Below, piece by piece: positions 45,180-53,571 of a stretch of 64,000 nucleotides of DNA. A model generated the notes under the pieces. It searched no databases, was not told where the DNA came from, and saw only the letters and a list, made by a program, of their open reading frames with translations. The stretch is taken from contig NZ_LQNT01000012.1 of the NCBI RefSeq assembly GCF_001619585.1, forward strand, positions 54,688-118,687. The letters run 5' to 3'. The DNA is from Bhargavaea cecembensis (lineage in GTDB: Bacteria; Bacillota; Bacilli; Bacillales_A; Planococcaceae). Numbering within the stretch: the stretch's first letter is position 1; every line of letters starts with the position of its first letter. A program made the translations under genes and the position numbers.

Positions 45180-45874
45180 TTCCGTGACACCTCCACGTCC
45201 CCGAACCAGGTGGCGACGGTGATGATCAGCTCGGACGCCGGACGCTCTTCCGTGCCGTAGCCATCCTTCATATGAAGTTGTTCATTGAACAGTCGGTTCT
45301 GGTGGCGGCCGAACAGCCTGGAGTCGCCGAGAAGTGTCGTGTAGTGCACACGGACGGGAATTTCATACGGTACGTCGACCCGGACTTTGCCGATGCCCTG
45401 GCGGATGGAGATCAGAGATGTCCCTTTGGGAAGCACGGTCTCCGTCACGTCGACATGGATGTCGCCGAAAAGCCCCTGAACATGGACGTCTTCCCATTCA
45501 TAGGAGCTGAACGGGGTCGACTGGACGGAAAACAGCCGGTTTTTCAGAATGCCGTTTGGTGTCTCGGAACGCGCTTCGCGGAGCGGCCGGGTGATTTCCT
45601 CGGCAGGCACGCCTTTCCAGAGGCTCAGGAAAATATAGACGAGCACGCCGAATACCAGCAGCCTTAGGCTCCATAGCGACAGCACCGCGATTCCGAGAAA
45701 GAATACGCCCGTCCAGAGAAGCCATTTGTTGCGGTGCCGGAAACCGAAATAAGCCAGCGCGCCGCCGATGATGACAAAGATGAAGCTGCCGTCCTGGAAA
45801 AACGCAGCCTCGACAAAGACGAGCAGCACAAAGGCAATGAGGATAAAACGGATCTGATCGGACGACACATGCAT
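45176..45874 (-). CDS. liaF: LiaF inhibitor of the Lia two-component system
   Basis: A 232-residue membrane protein. Four short helices fill residues 7-85. The soluble C-terminal domain ('VQSTPFSSYEWEDVHVQGLFGDIHVDVTETVLPKGTSLISIRQGIGKVRVDVPYEIPVRVHYTTLLGDSRLFG') is the cell-wall-active antibiotic response domain. LiaF keeps LiaS inactive without stress. The ATG follows GGAGG. Confidence 0.9.
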   Translation of the reverse strand: MHVSSDQIRFILIAFVLLVFVEAAFFQDGSFIFVIIGGALAYFGFRHRNKWLLWTGVFFLGIAVLSLWSLRLLVFGVLVYIFLSLWKGVPAEEITRPLREARSETPNGILKNRLFSVQSTPFSSYEWEDVHVQGLFGDIHVDVTETVLPKGTSLISIRQGIGKVRVDVPYEIPVRVHYTTLLGDSRLFGRHQNRLFNEQLHMKDGYGTEERPASELIITVATWFGDVEVSRK

Positions 45875-45956
45875 GACGGGGCCTCCTTTCGGGCGGAATA
45901 AGGACCAAACGGGAGCGGGCAGCCGCCCCTCTCGCTAATTTTAGGCTAATGTTAAG

Positions 45957-45980
45957 GGAAGGGGGAGATCCCCCTTCCCA
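45957..45980 (-). terminator. Hairpin separating liaH from liaFSR
   Basis: GGAAGGGGGA/TCCCCCTTCC arms. On the minus strand CTTAAC follows, a weak T tract. As in B. subtilis, such a partial terminator would make liaIH abundant relative to liaFSR. Confidence 0.65.
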
Positions 45981-46010
45981 TCTTACAAAATCTTTTCGCC
46001 GATGTCCCCG

Positions 46011-46661
46011 TCAGACGGTTTCTTTATCGGCTTTGCCGGTGTTTTCAGCCTGCTCAATGATGGCGAGGGCATCCAGCCGGCGCTCCATCGTGTCATGGCG
46101 GTGTTCTTTCTCGATCGTCCCGCCAAGCTGTTCGACGTACGCCTTCATCTCTGTGTAAGGAGCCATCCCGCTGCTTTCATCCTGGATGACCTGGTCCATG
46201 CGTCGGTGCGCCCGCGTCACATTCTCCTTGCCCATCAGCTGAAGCTGCCGCACTTTCATGTCCTTGATTTTATGCTTCATCTCTTCGTACTTGCGTTCGA
46301 GGCCGATCAGCTCGGCATCGGTCTCGGCAAGGGTGCGGTCAAGCTCGTCGACCCGGTTCCCGTAGGCGCGGATTTCGTCCCGGGCGAAGGCGACCAGGTC
46401 TTCCACGCCCGCTTTCTCTGCAACCCCCAGCTGGCCGCGGCGCTTCTCGAGCATATCGGCCGCTTCTTTCCATTCCTTCTCCAGTTCTTCTTTCAGCTTC
46501 GCCTGCCGGTCAAGCAGGCGGCCTGTTGCTTCTGTCTGCTTTTCAGCCTGTCGGAGATATTCATTCAGAAGGGAGACGGGGTTCTTTTCTTCCTTTTTGT
46601 CCAGCAGCTCATGAAGGTCGGCCTGGACGGAGTACTTGATGCGATTGAACAGTGAGCTCAT
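46011..46661 (-). CDS. liaH: LiaH, PspA/IM30-family membrane-stress protein
   Basis: A 216-residue, almost wholly alpha-helical coiled-coil protein. 'MSSLFNRIKYSVQADLHELLDKKEEKNPVSLLNEYLRQAEKQ' is the PspA N-terminal helix that binds the membrane, and long charged heptads continue to about residue 180. These proteins form large rings that protect stressed membranes. I chose the ATG at 46661 for its AAGGAGGAATCG site. It lies 23 bp after the liaI-like gene. Confidence 0.92.
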   Translation of the reverse strand: MSSLFNRIKYSVQADLHELLDKKEEKNPVSLLNEYLRQAEKQTEATGRLLDRQAKLKEELEKEWKEAADMLEKRRGQLGVAEKAGVEDLVAFARDEIRAYGNRVDELDRTLAETDAELIGLERKYEEMKHKIKDMKVRQLQLMGKENVTRAHRRMDQVIQDESSGMAPYTEMKAYVEQLGGTIEKEHRHDTMERRLDALAIIEQAENTGKADKETV

Positions 46662-46684
46662 AACGATTCCTCCTTGGTGGGATC

Positions 46685-47029
46685 TTATTTCGTGATGTTT
46701 TTCCATTCGCGTTCGAAGTTGGCGAACGGGTCGCTGTCTTTTTCGAACAGGACTGCTTCACGGCCATTCCACTTCTGGTACACGTACCAGAGTGCCGCGA
46801 TGGCGAGCAGACCGACAAATGCCGGAATGTTGCCGATGGCAGTCAAGAGGCCGATGATGCCGACCGCTGCCCAGCAAAAGCGCGCAAAGCCGGATGTGCT
46901 CCGCTTGTAGTAGTGGTAGCCGGCATACATGATGGCGGCCGAGATGGCGAGACCGATGATCGCGCCGAGGTTGGCAAGGATGGTGATCCCTGCGACGATT
47001 CCGATGGTAATCAGCAGAAATTTCTTCAA
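46685..47029 (-). CDS. LiaI-like membrane anchor protein
   Basis: A 114-residue protein with three or four helices (residues 3-48 and 55-88) and a hydrophilic end ('EKDSDPFANFEREWKNITK'). Its position before liaH and 'RSTSGFARFCWAAVGIIGLLTAIGN' segment match the LiaI/lmo0954-like family, which anchors LiaH at the membrane. It starts with TTG after AAAGGAGGCGG. The lia promoter should lie in the 200 bp upstream, where three GGACC/GGTCC half-sites are spaced 23-24 bp apart. Confidence 0.75.
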   Translation of the reverse strand: MKKFLLITIGIVAGITILANLGAIIGLAISAAIMYAGYHYYKRSTSGFARFCWAAVGIIGLLTAIGNIPAFVGLLAIAALWYVYQKWNGREAVLFEKDSDPFANFEREWKNITK

Positions 47030-47088
47030 GGTTTCCGCCTCCTTTCGTTGTTAACCTTATTGTAGTCAGGAACTCAAGTTTTCCGAAC

Positions 47089-47140
47089 GGACCGGATGTT
47101 GATTTCCGTCTAGGTCCAGAGGCTGATTTTCACTCGGACC
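47089..47140. promoter_or_regulatory. Possible LiaR-binding half-sites
   Basis: GGACC (47089-47093), GGTCC (47113-47117) and GGACC (47136-47140) are spaced 24 and 23 bp apart upstream of liaI. Regular spacing suggests a multi-site regulator region. I cannot confirm the LiaR consensus from memory. Confidence 0.3.
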
Positions 47141-47175
47141 GACATGGCCGTTCCGAGCTCCAAATGTTATGGACG

Positions 47176-47190
47176 ATGACAGCGTTTTCA
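47176..47190 (+). promoter_or_regulatory. cre-like site before the acyl-CoA degradation operon
   Basis: ATGACAGCGTTTTCA matches the cre consensus at all but one fixed position and lies about 55 bp before the thiolase start. Confidence 0.45.
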
Positions 47191-47243
47191 TGATACGATT
47201 CTTTTAAGAATAGTCTTTCTATTGTGATAAAGGGGGAGAGAGA

Positions 47244-48383
47244 ATGAGAGAAGTTGTGATTGTGGAAGGCGTACGTACGGCAGTCGGCCGGCGAAAAGGG
47301 GCGCTTTCCGGAACCCGGCCGGATGAGCTGGCGGCGGCCGTATTGGATGAACTGGTGAAGCGCGCGGGTGTCGGCAAGGAACAGGTGGAAGACGTGATTC
47401 TCGGCTGCGTGACACAGTCGGGCGAACAAGGCGGCAACATCGCCAGAACATCGGCACTGATCGCAGGATTCCCGATCGAGGTGCCGGGCGTCACGATTGA
47501 CCGCCAGTGCGGGTCGAGCCAGCAGGCGGTCCACTTCGGCGCGCAGGCGATTGCCGCGGGAGACATGGACATCGTCATCGCGGGCGGCGTCGAAAGCATG
47601 ACGCGCGAGCCGATGTTCTCGAATGTCGGAGATGTCAGGCCGAGCGAAAAGCTGACATCGCAGTACGAAATCATCAACCAGGGCCTGTCCGCTGAACGCA
47701 TCGCGGAAAAGTGGGACATGAGCCGCACCGAACTTGATGAATACAGCGCGACAAGCCATGAGCGGGCGTTTGAGGCGATCGGGGAAGGCCGGTTCAAGGA
47801 CGAGATCGTTCCCGTGGAAACGGCGGAAGGCAACGTGTTCGACACGGACGAAGGACCGCGCGAAGGCTCGACGCCGGAAGTGCTCGGCGGACTCAAGACG
47901 GTGTTCAAGGAAGACGGCGTGATCACGGCCGGCAACGCCAGCCAGATGAGCGACGGTGCTTCCGCGGTGCTCCTCATGTCCCGCGAAAAGGCGGATGAGC
48001 TCGGACTCAAACCGAAAGCCCGTATTGTCGCACGTTCGGTGGTCGGTTCAGATCCGACTCTGATGCTGACGGGACCGATCGCTGCGACAGAGAAAGTATT
48101 GAAGAAAGCCGGTCTCTCGATCGGGGATATGGACACGTATGAAGTGAACGAAGCCTTCGCGCCTGTTCCGCTTGCCTGGCTCAAGGAAACCGGTGCAGAC
48201 CCGGAAAAACTGAACGTGGACGGCGGTGCCATCGCACTCGGCCACCCGCTCGGAGCTACCGGAACAAAGCTGCTTGTGACTCTTGTAAACCGGCTCGAAC
48301 GGACCGGCGGCCGCTACGGCCTGCTTGCGATCTGTGAGGGTATGGGCATGGCGAACGCCACGGTGATCGAGCGGTTGGATTGA
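47244..48383 (+). CDS. Acetyl-CoA acetyltransferase / 3-ketoacyl-CoA thiolase
   Basis: A 379-residue thiolase. Nucleophile C89 in TIDRQCGSSQQAVHFGAQAI, His in NEAFAPVPLAW's neighbour 'GGAIALGHPLGATG', and the second Cys in LLAICEGMGMANA are present. The end is typical, and length fits the degradative thiolases. It cleaves 3-ketoacyl-CoA with CoA. It heads a five-gene acyl-CoA operon. GGGGGAG precedes the ATG, and a cre-like site lies upstream. Confidence 0.9.
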   Translation: MREVVIVEGVRTAVGRRKGALSGTRPDELAAAVLDELVKRAGVGKEQVEDVILGCVTQSGEQGGNIARTSALIAGFPIEVPGVTIDRQCGSSQQAVHFGAQAIAAGDMDIVIAGGVESMTREPMFSNVGDVRPSEKLTSQYEIINQGLSAERIAEKWDMSRTELDEYSATSHERAFEAIGEGRFKDEIVPVETAEGNVFDTDEGPREGSTPEVLGGLKTVFKEDGVITAGNASQMSDGASAVLLMSREKADELGLKPKARIVARSVVGSDPTLMLTGPIAATEKVLKKAGLSIGDMDTYEVNEAFAPVPLAWLKETGADPEKLNVDGGAIALGHPLGATGTKLLVTLVNRLERTGGRYGLLAICEGMGMANATVIERLD

Positions 48384-48400
48384 GACGTTAGGTTTTTACC

Positions 48401-48412
48401 GAATGAGCATTC
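48401..48412. promoter_or_regulatory. GAATG/CATTC palindrome, possible FadR-type operator
   Basis: GAATGAGCATTC lies in the thiolase-SDR gap, followed by AGTCAG. Bacillary FadR (TetR family) sites carry TGAATGA...TCATTCA arms, so this may be a shortened version. The match is partial. Confidence 0.35.
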
Positions 48413-48434
48413 AGTCAGATGAGGGGGATTTGAG

Positions 48435-49205
48435 ATGGACATGAACAATGTGAAAGCAATCGTCACCGGCGGGGCGTCGGGTCTCGGCGGCGCGACCGCA
48501 AAACGGATTGTGGATTCCGGAGGGAAGGTTGCCATCTTTGATGTCAATGAAGAGAAAGGCGAAGCGTACGCTGCAGAACTCGCAGAGCGAAACGCCTTCT
48601 TTTATCAGACGGACGTCGCCGACGGGGAAGCCGTCACGGCAAACGTGGCGGCGGCAAAGGAAGCGATGGGCGGCCTCAACACCGTCGTCAACTGCGCCGG
48701 CATAGGCACGCCGGGCAAGCTGATCGGCAGGAAGGGCGTCCACCCGCTCGATCAGTTTGAGCAGGTGATCCGCGTCAACCTGACCGGCACCTTCAACGTG
48801 ATCCGGCTTGCCGCTGATGTAATGACGGACAACGAACCGGGAGAGGACGGCGAACGCGGCGTCATCATCAACACCGCCTCGGTCGCGGCATTCGAGGGCC
48901 AGATCGGCCAGGTCGCCTACAGCGCGTCCAAGGGTGGCGTCGCCGGAATGACGCTCCCGATCGCCCGCGAACTCGCGGCCTATGGCATCCGTGTCATGAC
49001 GATCGCCCCGGGCCTCATCAACACGCCGATGTTCGACGGCCTGCCGGACAGTGCCCGCACCGCCCTCGAACAGACCGTCCCGTTCCCGAAACGCCTAGGC
49101 GAGCCGGAAGAATACGCCCAGCTCGTCGAATCGATCGTGACAAACCGCATGCTGAACGGGACAGTCATCCGTCTGGACGGCGCGATCCGGATGCAGCCGA
49201 AGTAA
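48435..49205 (+). CDS. SDR-type 3-hydroxyacyl-CoA dehydrogenase (HSD10-like)
   Basis: A 256-residue short-chain dehydrogenase. '[23 protein letters not shown]' binds NAD, '[25 protein letters not shown]' is the insertion typical of HSD10/2-methyl-3-hydroxyacyl-CoA dehydrogenases, and the catalytic Tyr-Lys lies in 'VAYSASKGG'. '[16 protein letters not shown]' also fits this group. It should oxidise 3-hydroxyacyl-CoA, especially methyl-branched forms, for the thiolase. GAGGGGGAT precedes the ATG. An array of 21-bp-period repeats begins 22 bp after its stop. Confidence 0.88.
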   Translation: MDMNNVKAIVTGGASGLGGATAKRIVDSGGKVAIFDVNEEKGEAYAAELAERNAFFYQTDVADGEAVTANVAAAKEAMGGLNTVVNCAGIGTPGKLIGRKGVHPLDQFEQVIRVNLTGTFNVIRLAADVMTDNEPGEDGERGVIINTASVAAFEGQIGQVAYSASKGGVAGMTLPIARELAAYGIRVMTIAPGLINTPMFDGLPDSARTALEQTVPFPKRLGEPEEYAQLVESIVTNRMLNGTVIRLDGAIRMQPK

Positions 49206-49226
49206 AAGGGAGCGGGAAAGGAGGGA

Positions 49227-49403
49227 GCCGTCGCGAAATACGGGGATGCCGACGCGAAATGGCGGGTTGCGGTCGCGAAATTACAGGTTGCCGACGCGGA
49301 ATGTGATGTTGCGGTCGCGAACAAAGCTGCCGACGCGGATTTATGAGTTGCAGACGCGAAAACACGACCTGCCGACGCGAAATCACCCGCTTCCGTCGCA
49401 AAT
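49227..49403. repeat. 21-bp-period intergenic array C (9 units)
   Basis: Cores of the form GCCGACGCGAAAT or GCGGTCGCGAAAT start at 49227, 49248, 49269, 49290, 49311, 49329, 49350, 49371 and 49392. All steps are 21 bp except one of 18. The first five units alternate GTCGCG and GACGCG. The last unit is degenerate. The array fills most of the SDR to acyl-CoA dehydrogenase gap inside the operon. Confidence 0.92.
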
Positions 49404-49456
49404 ATCCTCCTCCTGCCCCACCTAACCCGCCATATCGAAAGAAGGGAGTGGTCGCC

Positions 49457-50623
49457 ATGCCGCGTTACCGCTGGGAAACCGAAGAGCATGATCTGTTCCG
49501 GGAGTCACTCCGGAAATTTCTCGAAAAAGAAGCCGTGCCGCATTATGAACAATGGGAACACGATCGCCTCATACCAAAATCCTTCTGGAAAAAGCTCGGG
49601 GAGATGGGGTTCCTCTGCCCGCAAGTCGAGGAGAAGTACGGTGGCCTCGGACTGGATTTCAGCTTCGGTGTTGTGATCGAAGAAGAGATGGAGCGTGTCG
49701 GCGCCGGACTCACCGGTGTCGGACTGCACAATGACATCGTCGTGCCGTATATCGAAGCATACGGGACCGAGGAGCAGAAGAAACGTTTCCTGCCGGGCTG
49801 CGTGACGGGTGACCTGATCACCGCGATTGCGATGACCGAGCCGGGGACCGGATCGGACCTGGCCAACATCAGGACGACCGCGATCAAAGACGGCGACCAT
49901 TACATTGTAAATGGCCAGAAGACGTTCATCACGAACGGGATCAACACGAACCTGGCGCTGGTTGCGGTAAAGACCGATCCGAAAGCCGAGCCGAAGCACC
50001 GGGGTGTAAGTCTGCTTTTGATTGAAGAAGGGACCCCTGGCTTTACGAAAGGCCGGAAGCTCGACAAGGTCGGCATGTATTCGCAGGACACGGCGGAGCT
50101 GTATTTCGAGGACTGCCGGGTTCCGGCCACAAACCTGCTCGGCGAAGAGGGCAAGGGCTTCAAGTACATGATGGAAAAGCTGCAGCAGGAGCGGCTCACC
50201 GTCGCAATTGGCGCCCAGACCGCGATGGAGGACATGCTCGAGATCACGCTCGACTACGTAAAATCCCGCGAAGCGTTCGGACGGCCGGTTGCTGCGTTTC
50301 AGAACACGCAATTCAAGCTGGCGGAACTCGCAACGGAAGCCGAGCTCGGCAAGGCATTCCTCGAGTCGCTGATCGCAGACCATCTTGAAGGCAAGGACAT
50401 CGTGACAAAGGTATCGATGGCAAAGTACTGGATCACCGAGACCGCGCGGAAGGCAGCGGCCGAATGCATGCAGCTCCACGGCGGCTACGGCTATATGGAA
50501 GAATACAAGATTGCCCGCTGGTACCGCGATATCCCGGTCATGTCGATCTACGCCGGTACAAACGAGATCATGAAGACGATCATCGCGAAAAACATGGGGC
50601 TGTCGGGAGGAAGGAAGGCATGA
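49457..50623 (+). CDS. Acyl-CoA dehydrogenase
   Basis: A 388-residue flavoenzyme. 'AIAMTEPGTGSDLANIRTTA' and 'GQKTFITNG' form the FAD/substrate region. 'LQQERLTVAIGAQTAMEDML', 'REAFGRPVAAFQNTQFKLAEL' and 'QLHGGYGYMEEYKIARWYRD' are standard. The catalytic base is the Glu in IYAGTNEIMKTII. The ATG at 49457 follows AAGAAGGGAG; the in-frame stretch upstream is the repeat array. It introduces the first double bond in acyl-CoA breakdown. Its stop overlaps the next start (ATGA). Confidence 0.92.
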   Translation: MPRYRWETEEHDLFRESLRKFLEKEAVPHYEQWEHDRLIPKSFWKKLGEMGFLCPQVEEKYGGLGLDFSFGVVIEEEMERVGAGLTGVGLHNDIVVPYIEAYGTEEQKKRFLPGCVTGDLITAIAMTEPGTGSDLANIRTTAIKDGDHYIVNGQKTFITNGINTNLALVAVKTDPKAEPKHRGVSLLLIEEGTPGFTKGRKLDKVGMYSQDTAELYFEDCRVPATNLLGEEGKGFKYMMEKLQQERLTVAIGAQTAMEDMLEITLDYVKSREAFGRPVAAFQNTQFKLAELATEAELGKAFLESLIADHLEGKDIVTKVSMAKYWITETARKAAAECMQLHGGYGYMEEYKIARWYRDIPVMSIYAGTNEIMKTIIAKNMGLSGGRKA

Positions 50624-51603
50624 CCAGCATGAAGGAAACACGCACACAGAATGCCGTCCGCCCGCCCGGCGGCGGCTTCCTCGAAGGCATAAAGGTACTG
50701 GACGTGACATATTATCTGCCGGGACCGTATTCGAGTTACCGCCTCGCCGAGATGGGCGCCGACGTCACGAAGGTCGAGCCGCCCGGCGGGGAACCCGCCC
50801 GCCGGCTTGCCGGCGGTCTGATCCATGAAAAGAAGAATGCCGGCAAGACGATTGTCGAGCTCGACCTGAAGTCCGAAGAAGGCAACAGGCTGATGAGGGA
50901 ATTGATCCGTGAAACCGACGTCCTGATCGAGTCATTCCGCCCCGGCACACTGGGGCGGCTCGGCTTCGGCGAGGACGAGCTGTTTTCGCTGAACCCCGGA
51001 CTGATTTACTGCTCGATGACCGGCTACGGGCTCGTGGGCGAGTTTGCCAGGGCCGGCAGCCATGACCTCAATTATCTGGCGCTGTCGGGCGTCCTGTCGC
51101 AGCTTACCGATGAAAGCGGCCGGCCGATCCAGCCTAAAAACACGCTGGCCGATTTTGCCGGCGGTCACTTTGTTGCGGAGGCCGTCCTGGCCGCCCTTGT
51201 CCGGAAAATGAAGACCGGGGAAGGTGCGCGCCTGGACGTGTCGATCACCGACGGACTCACACATTGGCAAAGCGTCCACAAGGCGTTCGAAGAAGCCGGC
51301 CTGTCGGACCGCGGGGTGCCGGATCTTGACGGCTCCCGAGCCCGTTACGCCATCTATCCGACATCCGACGGCCGATACGTCGCGCTCGGTGCACTTGAGG
51401 ACAAGTTCTGGAATGCCTTCTGTGAGTTCGCCGGACATCCGGAATGGAAGGAACGCGATGATGTCCACGACGACGTCGCCCGCTACTTCGGGGCGGAACC
51501 CCTCGGCCACTGGCTTGACGTCTCGCTCCGGACCGACTTCTGCCTGACCCCGGTTCTGCGTCCGGGCGAGCTTGAGGATCATCCGCACTGGAAGAAGGGC
51601 TGA
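50620..51603 (+). CDS. CaiB/BaiF-family CoA racemase/transferase (AMACR-like), short C-terminus
   Basis: A 327-residue family III CoA-transferase-fold protein. 'GIKVLDVTYYLPGPYSSYRLAEMGADVTKVEPPGGEPAR' binds CoA. 'AGSHDLNYLALSGVL' and 'NTLADFAGGHF' carry the His and Asp pair of alpha-methylacyl-CoA racemase, and 'GALEDKFWNAFC' its Glu. AMACR proteins are usually about 360 residues or more. This one stops at HPHWKKG, about 30 residues early, 10 bp before a 21-bp repeat array. It probably racemises 2-methylacyl-CoA so that the dehydrogenase can act, if the short end is tolerated. Confidence 0.85.
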   Translation: MTSMKETRTQNAVRPPGGGFLEGIKVLDVTYYLPGPYSSYRLAEMGADVTKVEPPGGEPARRLAGGLIHEKKNAGKTIVELDLKSEEGNRLMRELIRETDVLIESFRPGTLGRLGFGEDELFSLNPGLIYCSMTGYGLVGEFARAGSHDLNYLALSGVLSQLTDESGRPIQPKNTLADFAGGHFVAEAVLAALVRKMKTGEGARLDVSITDGLTHWQSVHKAFEEAGLSDRGVPDLDGSRARYAIYPTSDGRYVALGALEDKFWNAFCEFAGHPEWKERDDVHDDVARYFGAEPLGHWLDVSLRTDFCLTPVLRPGELEDHPHWKKG

Positions 51604-51612
51604 ACGGGACGT

Positions 51613-51688
51613 AATCTTCAAACCCGGGACATCAATCTTCAAACTCAGGCCAGTAATCTTCAAACTCGCAGGCTTAATCTTCAAACTC
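51613..51688. repeat. 21-bp-period intergenic array D (4 units)
   Basis: The core AATCTTCAAACTC starts at 51613 (ending CCC), 51634, 51655 and 51676, exactly 21 bp apart with 8-bp variable spacers. Its reverse complement GAGTTTGAAGATT differs from the array B core at one base, but the array lies in the opposite orientation relative to its upstream gene. Confidence 0.92.
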
Positions 51689-51776
51689 ACAGCCGACAGT
51701 CGCCAGTCCCATGCAGCTCCAACTCAACCAGACCTTCACCATCGCCAATCCGCCATACAAAAGGAGATGGATTCAA

Positions 51777-53390
51777 ATGATGAAGACGCCGCTGCTCTTG
51801 AAAACGTTCGTGGACCGCGCGGAGCGGTTTTTCCCGGACAAGGAGATCATCTCGAAAACCGCCACACAGACGCATCGTATTCCGTACCGCGAATTCGCCA
51901 AGCGCACCCGGAAACTCGCGTCACTCCTGACCGCACTCGGCATGGAACGGGGGACGAAGGTCGGCACATTCGCCTGGAACACTCACCGCCACCTGGAGGC
52001 CTACTTCGGCGTCCCGTGCGCCGGCGCAATCCTTCATATGATTAACATCCGGCTGTCGCCGGAGCACATTGTCTATGTCATCAACCACGCGGAAGACGAG
52101 ATCCTGCTTGTCGACGATGACCTGTTCCCGCTGATCGAGAAGCTCGCGCCGCAGCTGAAGACGGTCAAACACATCGTCGTCATGTCGGACTCGGACAAGC
52201 TGCCGGAAACGGCCCTCGAGAACGTCCACTCCTACGAGGCGCTCATGTCGGAAGCGGCGGACGACTTTGTATTCCCGGATGATCTGGATGAGAACGCGCC
52301 TGCGGGCATGTGCTACACAAGTGCAACGACCGGCAATCCGAAGGGCGTCGTCTACTCGCACCGCGGACTCGTTCTCCACAGCTATGCGCTCGGGCTGGCA
52401 GACGGCATGGGCCTGTCGGAGCGCGACATCACGCTGTCAGTGGTTCCGATGTTCCATGCGAATGCATGGGGGCTGCCTTTTGCCGGCGTCTTCTTCGGCA
52501 TCACGCAGGTGCTGCCGGGACCGGGCGGATTCAACCCGGATGTTCTGCTCGACCTGATCGAGCAGGAAAAAGTGACACTCACGGCAGGCGTGCCGACCAT
52601 CTGGCTCGGCGTGCTGAAGACACTCGAGCAGAAACCGCGTGACATCAGCTCGCTGCGCACCATTGTGTGCGGCGGATCCGCCTCGCCGAAAGGCCTGATC
52701 AAGACGTTCGAGGAAAAATACGGCGTCCCATTCATCGTCGGCTACGGAATGACCGAAACGTCGCCGCTCGTCAGCTTGTCGAACTTCACCTCTTCGGTTG
52801 AAGACCGTTCGGCGGAAGAAAAGCTTGACCTCCGCGCCTCGCAGGGCATGACCATTCCGGGCATCGACACCCGCATCATCAACGAGCAGGGGGAAGTGCC
52901 GTGGGACGGCAAGACGATGGGCGAGCTGACCGTCCGCGGCCCGTGGATCGCAGATGAATACTACAAGGATGAGCGCACGAAAGACGCCTTCCGCGACGGC
53001 TGGCTCTACACCGGCGACATCGCCGTCATGACGCCGGAAGGCTACATTAAAATCACGGACCGGACCAAGGACCTGATCAAGTCGGGCGGCGAGTGGATCT
53101 CCTCGGTCGACCTCGAGAACGCACTCATGACGCACAAAGATGTTTTCGAAGCCGCCGTCATCGCCATCCCGCATGAAAAGTGGCTCGAGCGTCCGCTCGC
53201 ATGTGTCGTGCTCAAAGACGGCATCGGTCGGAGTGATGAGAAAAAGCAGGAACTCCTGGACTATCTGGAAAGCCAGTTCGCCAAATGGTGGGTCCCGGAC
53301 AACGTCGTCTTCCTAGACGAAATCCCGAAAACGTCCGTCGGCAAATTCCTCAAGGCGAAGCTGCGGGAGCAGATGGGGCAGACGGTATAA
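51777..53390 (+). CDS. Fatty-acid/medium-chain acyl-CoA ligase
   Basis: A 537-residue ANL-family ligase. '[20 protein letters not shown]' (P-loop), '[11 protein letters not shown]' (A5), '[36 protein letters not shown]' (A7/A8 hinge) and the terminal '[15 protein letters not shown]' lysine are intact. It activates a carboxylic acid to acyl-CoA at the expense of ATP and would feed the four enzymes encoded upstream. AAAAGGAGATGG precedes the double ATG (51777, 51780). Confidence 0.9.
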   Translation: MMKTPLLLKTFVDRAERFFPDKEIISKTATQTHRIPYREFAKRTRKLASLLTALGMERGTKVGTFAWNTHRHLEAYFGVPCAGAILHMINIRLSPEHIVYVINHAEDEILLVDDDLFPLIEKLAPQLKTVKHIVVMSDSDKLPETALENVHSYEALMSEAADDFVFPDDLDENAPAGMCYTSATTGNPKGVVYSHRGLVLHSYALGLADGMGLSERDITLSVVPMFHANAWGLPFAGVFFGITQVLPGPGGFNPDVLLDLIEQEKVTLTAGVPTIWLGVLKTLEQKPRDISSLRTIVCGGSASPKGLIKTFEEKYGVPFIVGYGMTETSPLVSLSNFTSSVEDRSAEEKLDLRASQGMTIPGIDTRIINEQGEVPWDGKTMGELTVRGPWIADEYYKDERTKDAFRDGWLYTGDIAVMTPEGYIKITDRTKDLIKSGGEWISSVDLENALMTHKDVFEAAVIAIPHEKWLERPLACVVLKDGIGRSDEKKQELLDYLESQFAKWWVPDNVVFLDEIPKTSVGKFLKAKLREQMGQTV

Positions 53391-53412
53391 GAGAATCCTT
53401 CATACAATATGC

Positions 53413-53438
53413 AAAAAACCGGGCGATGCCCGGTTTTT
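53413..53438 (+). terminator. Terminator of the acyl-CoA operon
   Basis: AAAAAACCGGGC-3 nt-GCCCGGTTTTT, about 25 bp after the ligase stop. Confidence 0.9.
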
Positions 53439-53493
53439 CCATTTTGGCCCATTAGGTAGAGGGGATTTCCATTCTATTTTTGTGGATTTCATA

Positions 53494-53522
53494 TTGACTG
53501 TAAATCCGTATAACTGTATATT
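53494..53522 (+). promoter_or_regulatory. Sigma-A promoter of the yfcC-like operon
   Basis: TTGACT (53494-53499), 17 bp, TATATT (53517-53522). Confidence 0.75.
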
Positions 53523-53530
53523 TATACATA
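53513..53530. promoter_or_regulatory. ARG-box-like palindrome over the -10 element
   Basis: ACTGTATATTTATACATA agrees with the arginine-repressor box TNTGNATWWWWATNCANA at every fixed position but the first. It covers the -10 hexamer, so ArgR/AhrC binding should block transcription. Confidence 0.6.
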
Positions 53531-53571
53531 TTCTAGACGCTGATTGCATGCGTCAAAAGGAGTGGCAATCG

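Noticed and set aside
49505..50710. Long antisense open frames such as 49505-50710, 17282-18457, 2686-3576 and 55215-56228
   Set aside because: Each lies fully opposite a well-recognised gene, lacks a ribosome site and family motifs, and is explained by the high-G+C third-position bias.
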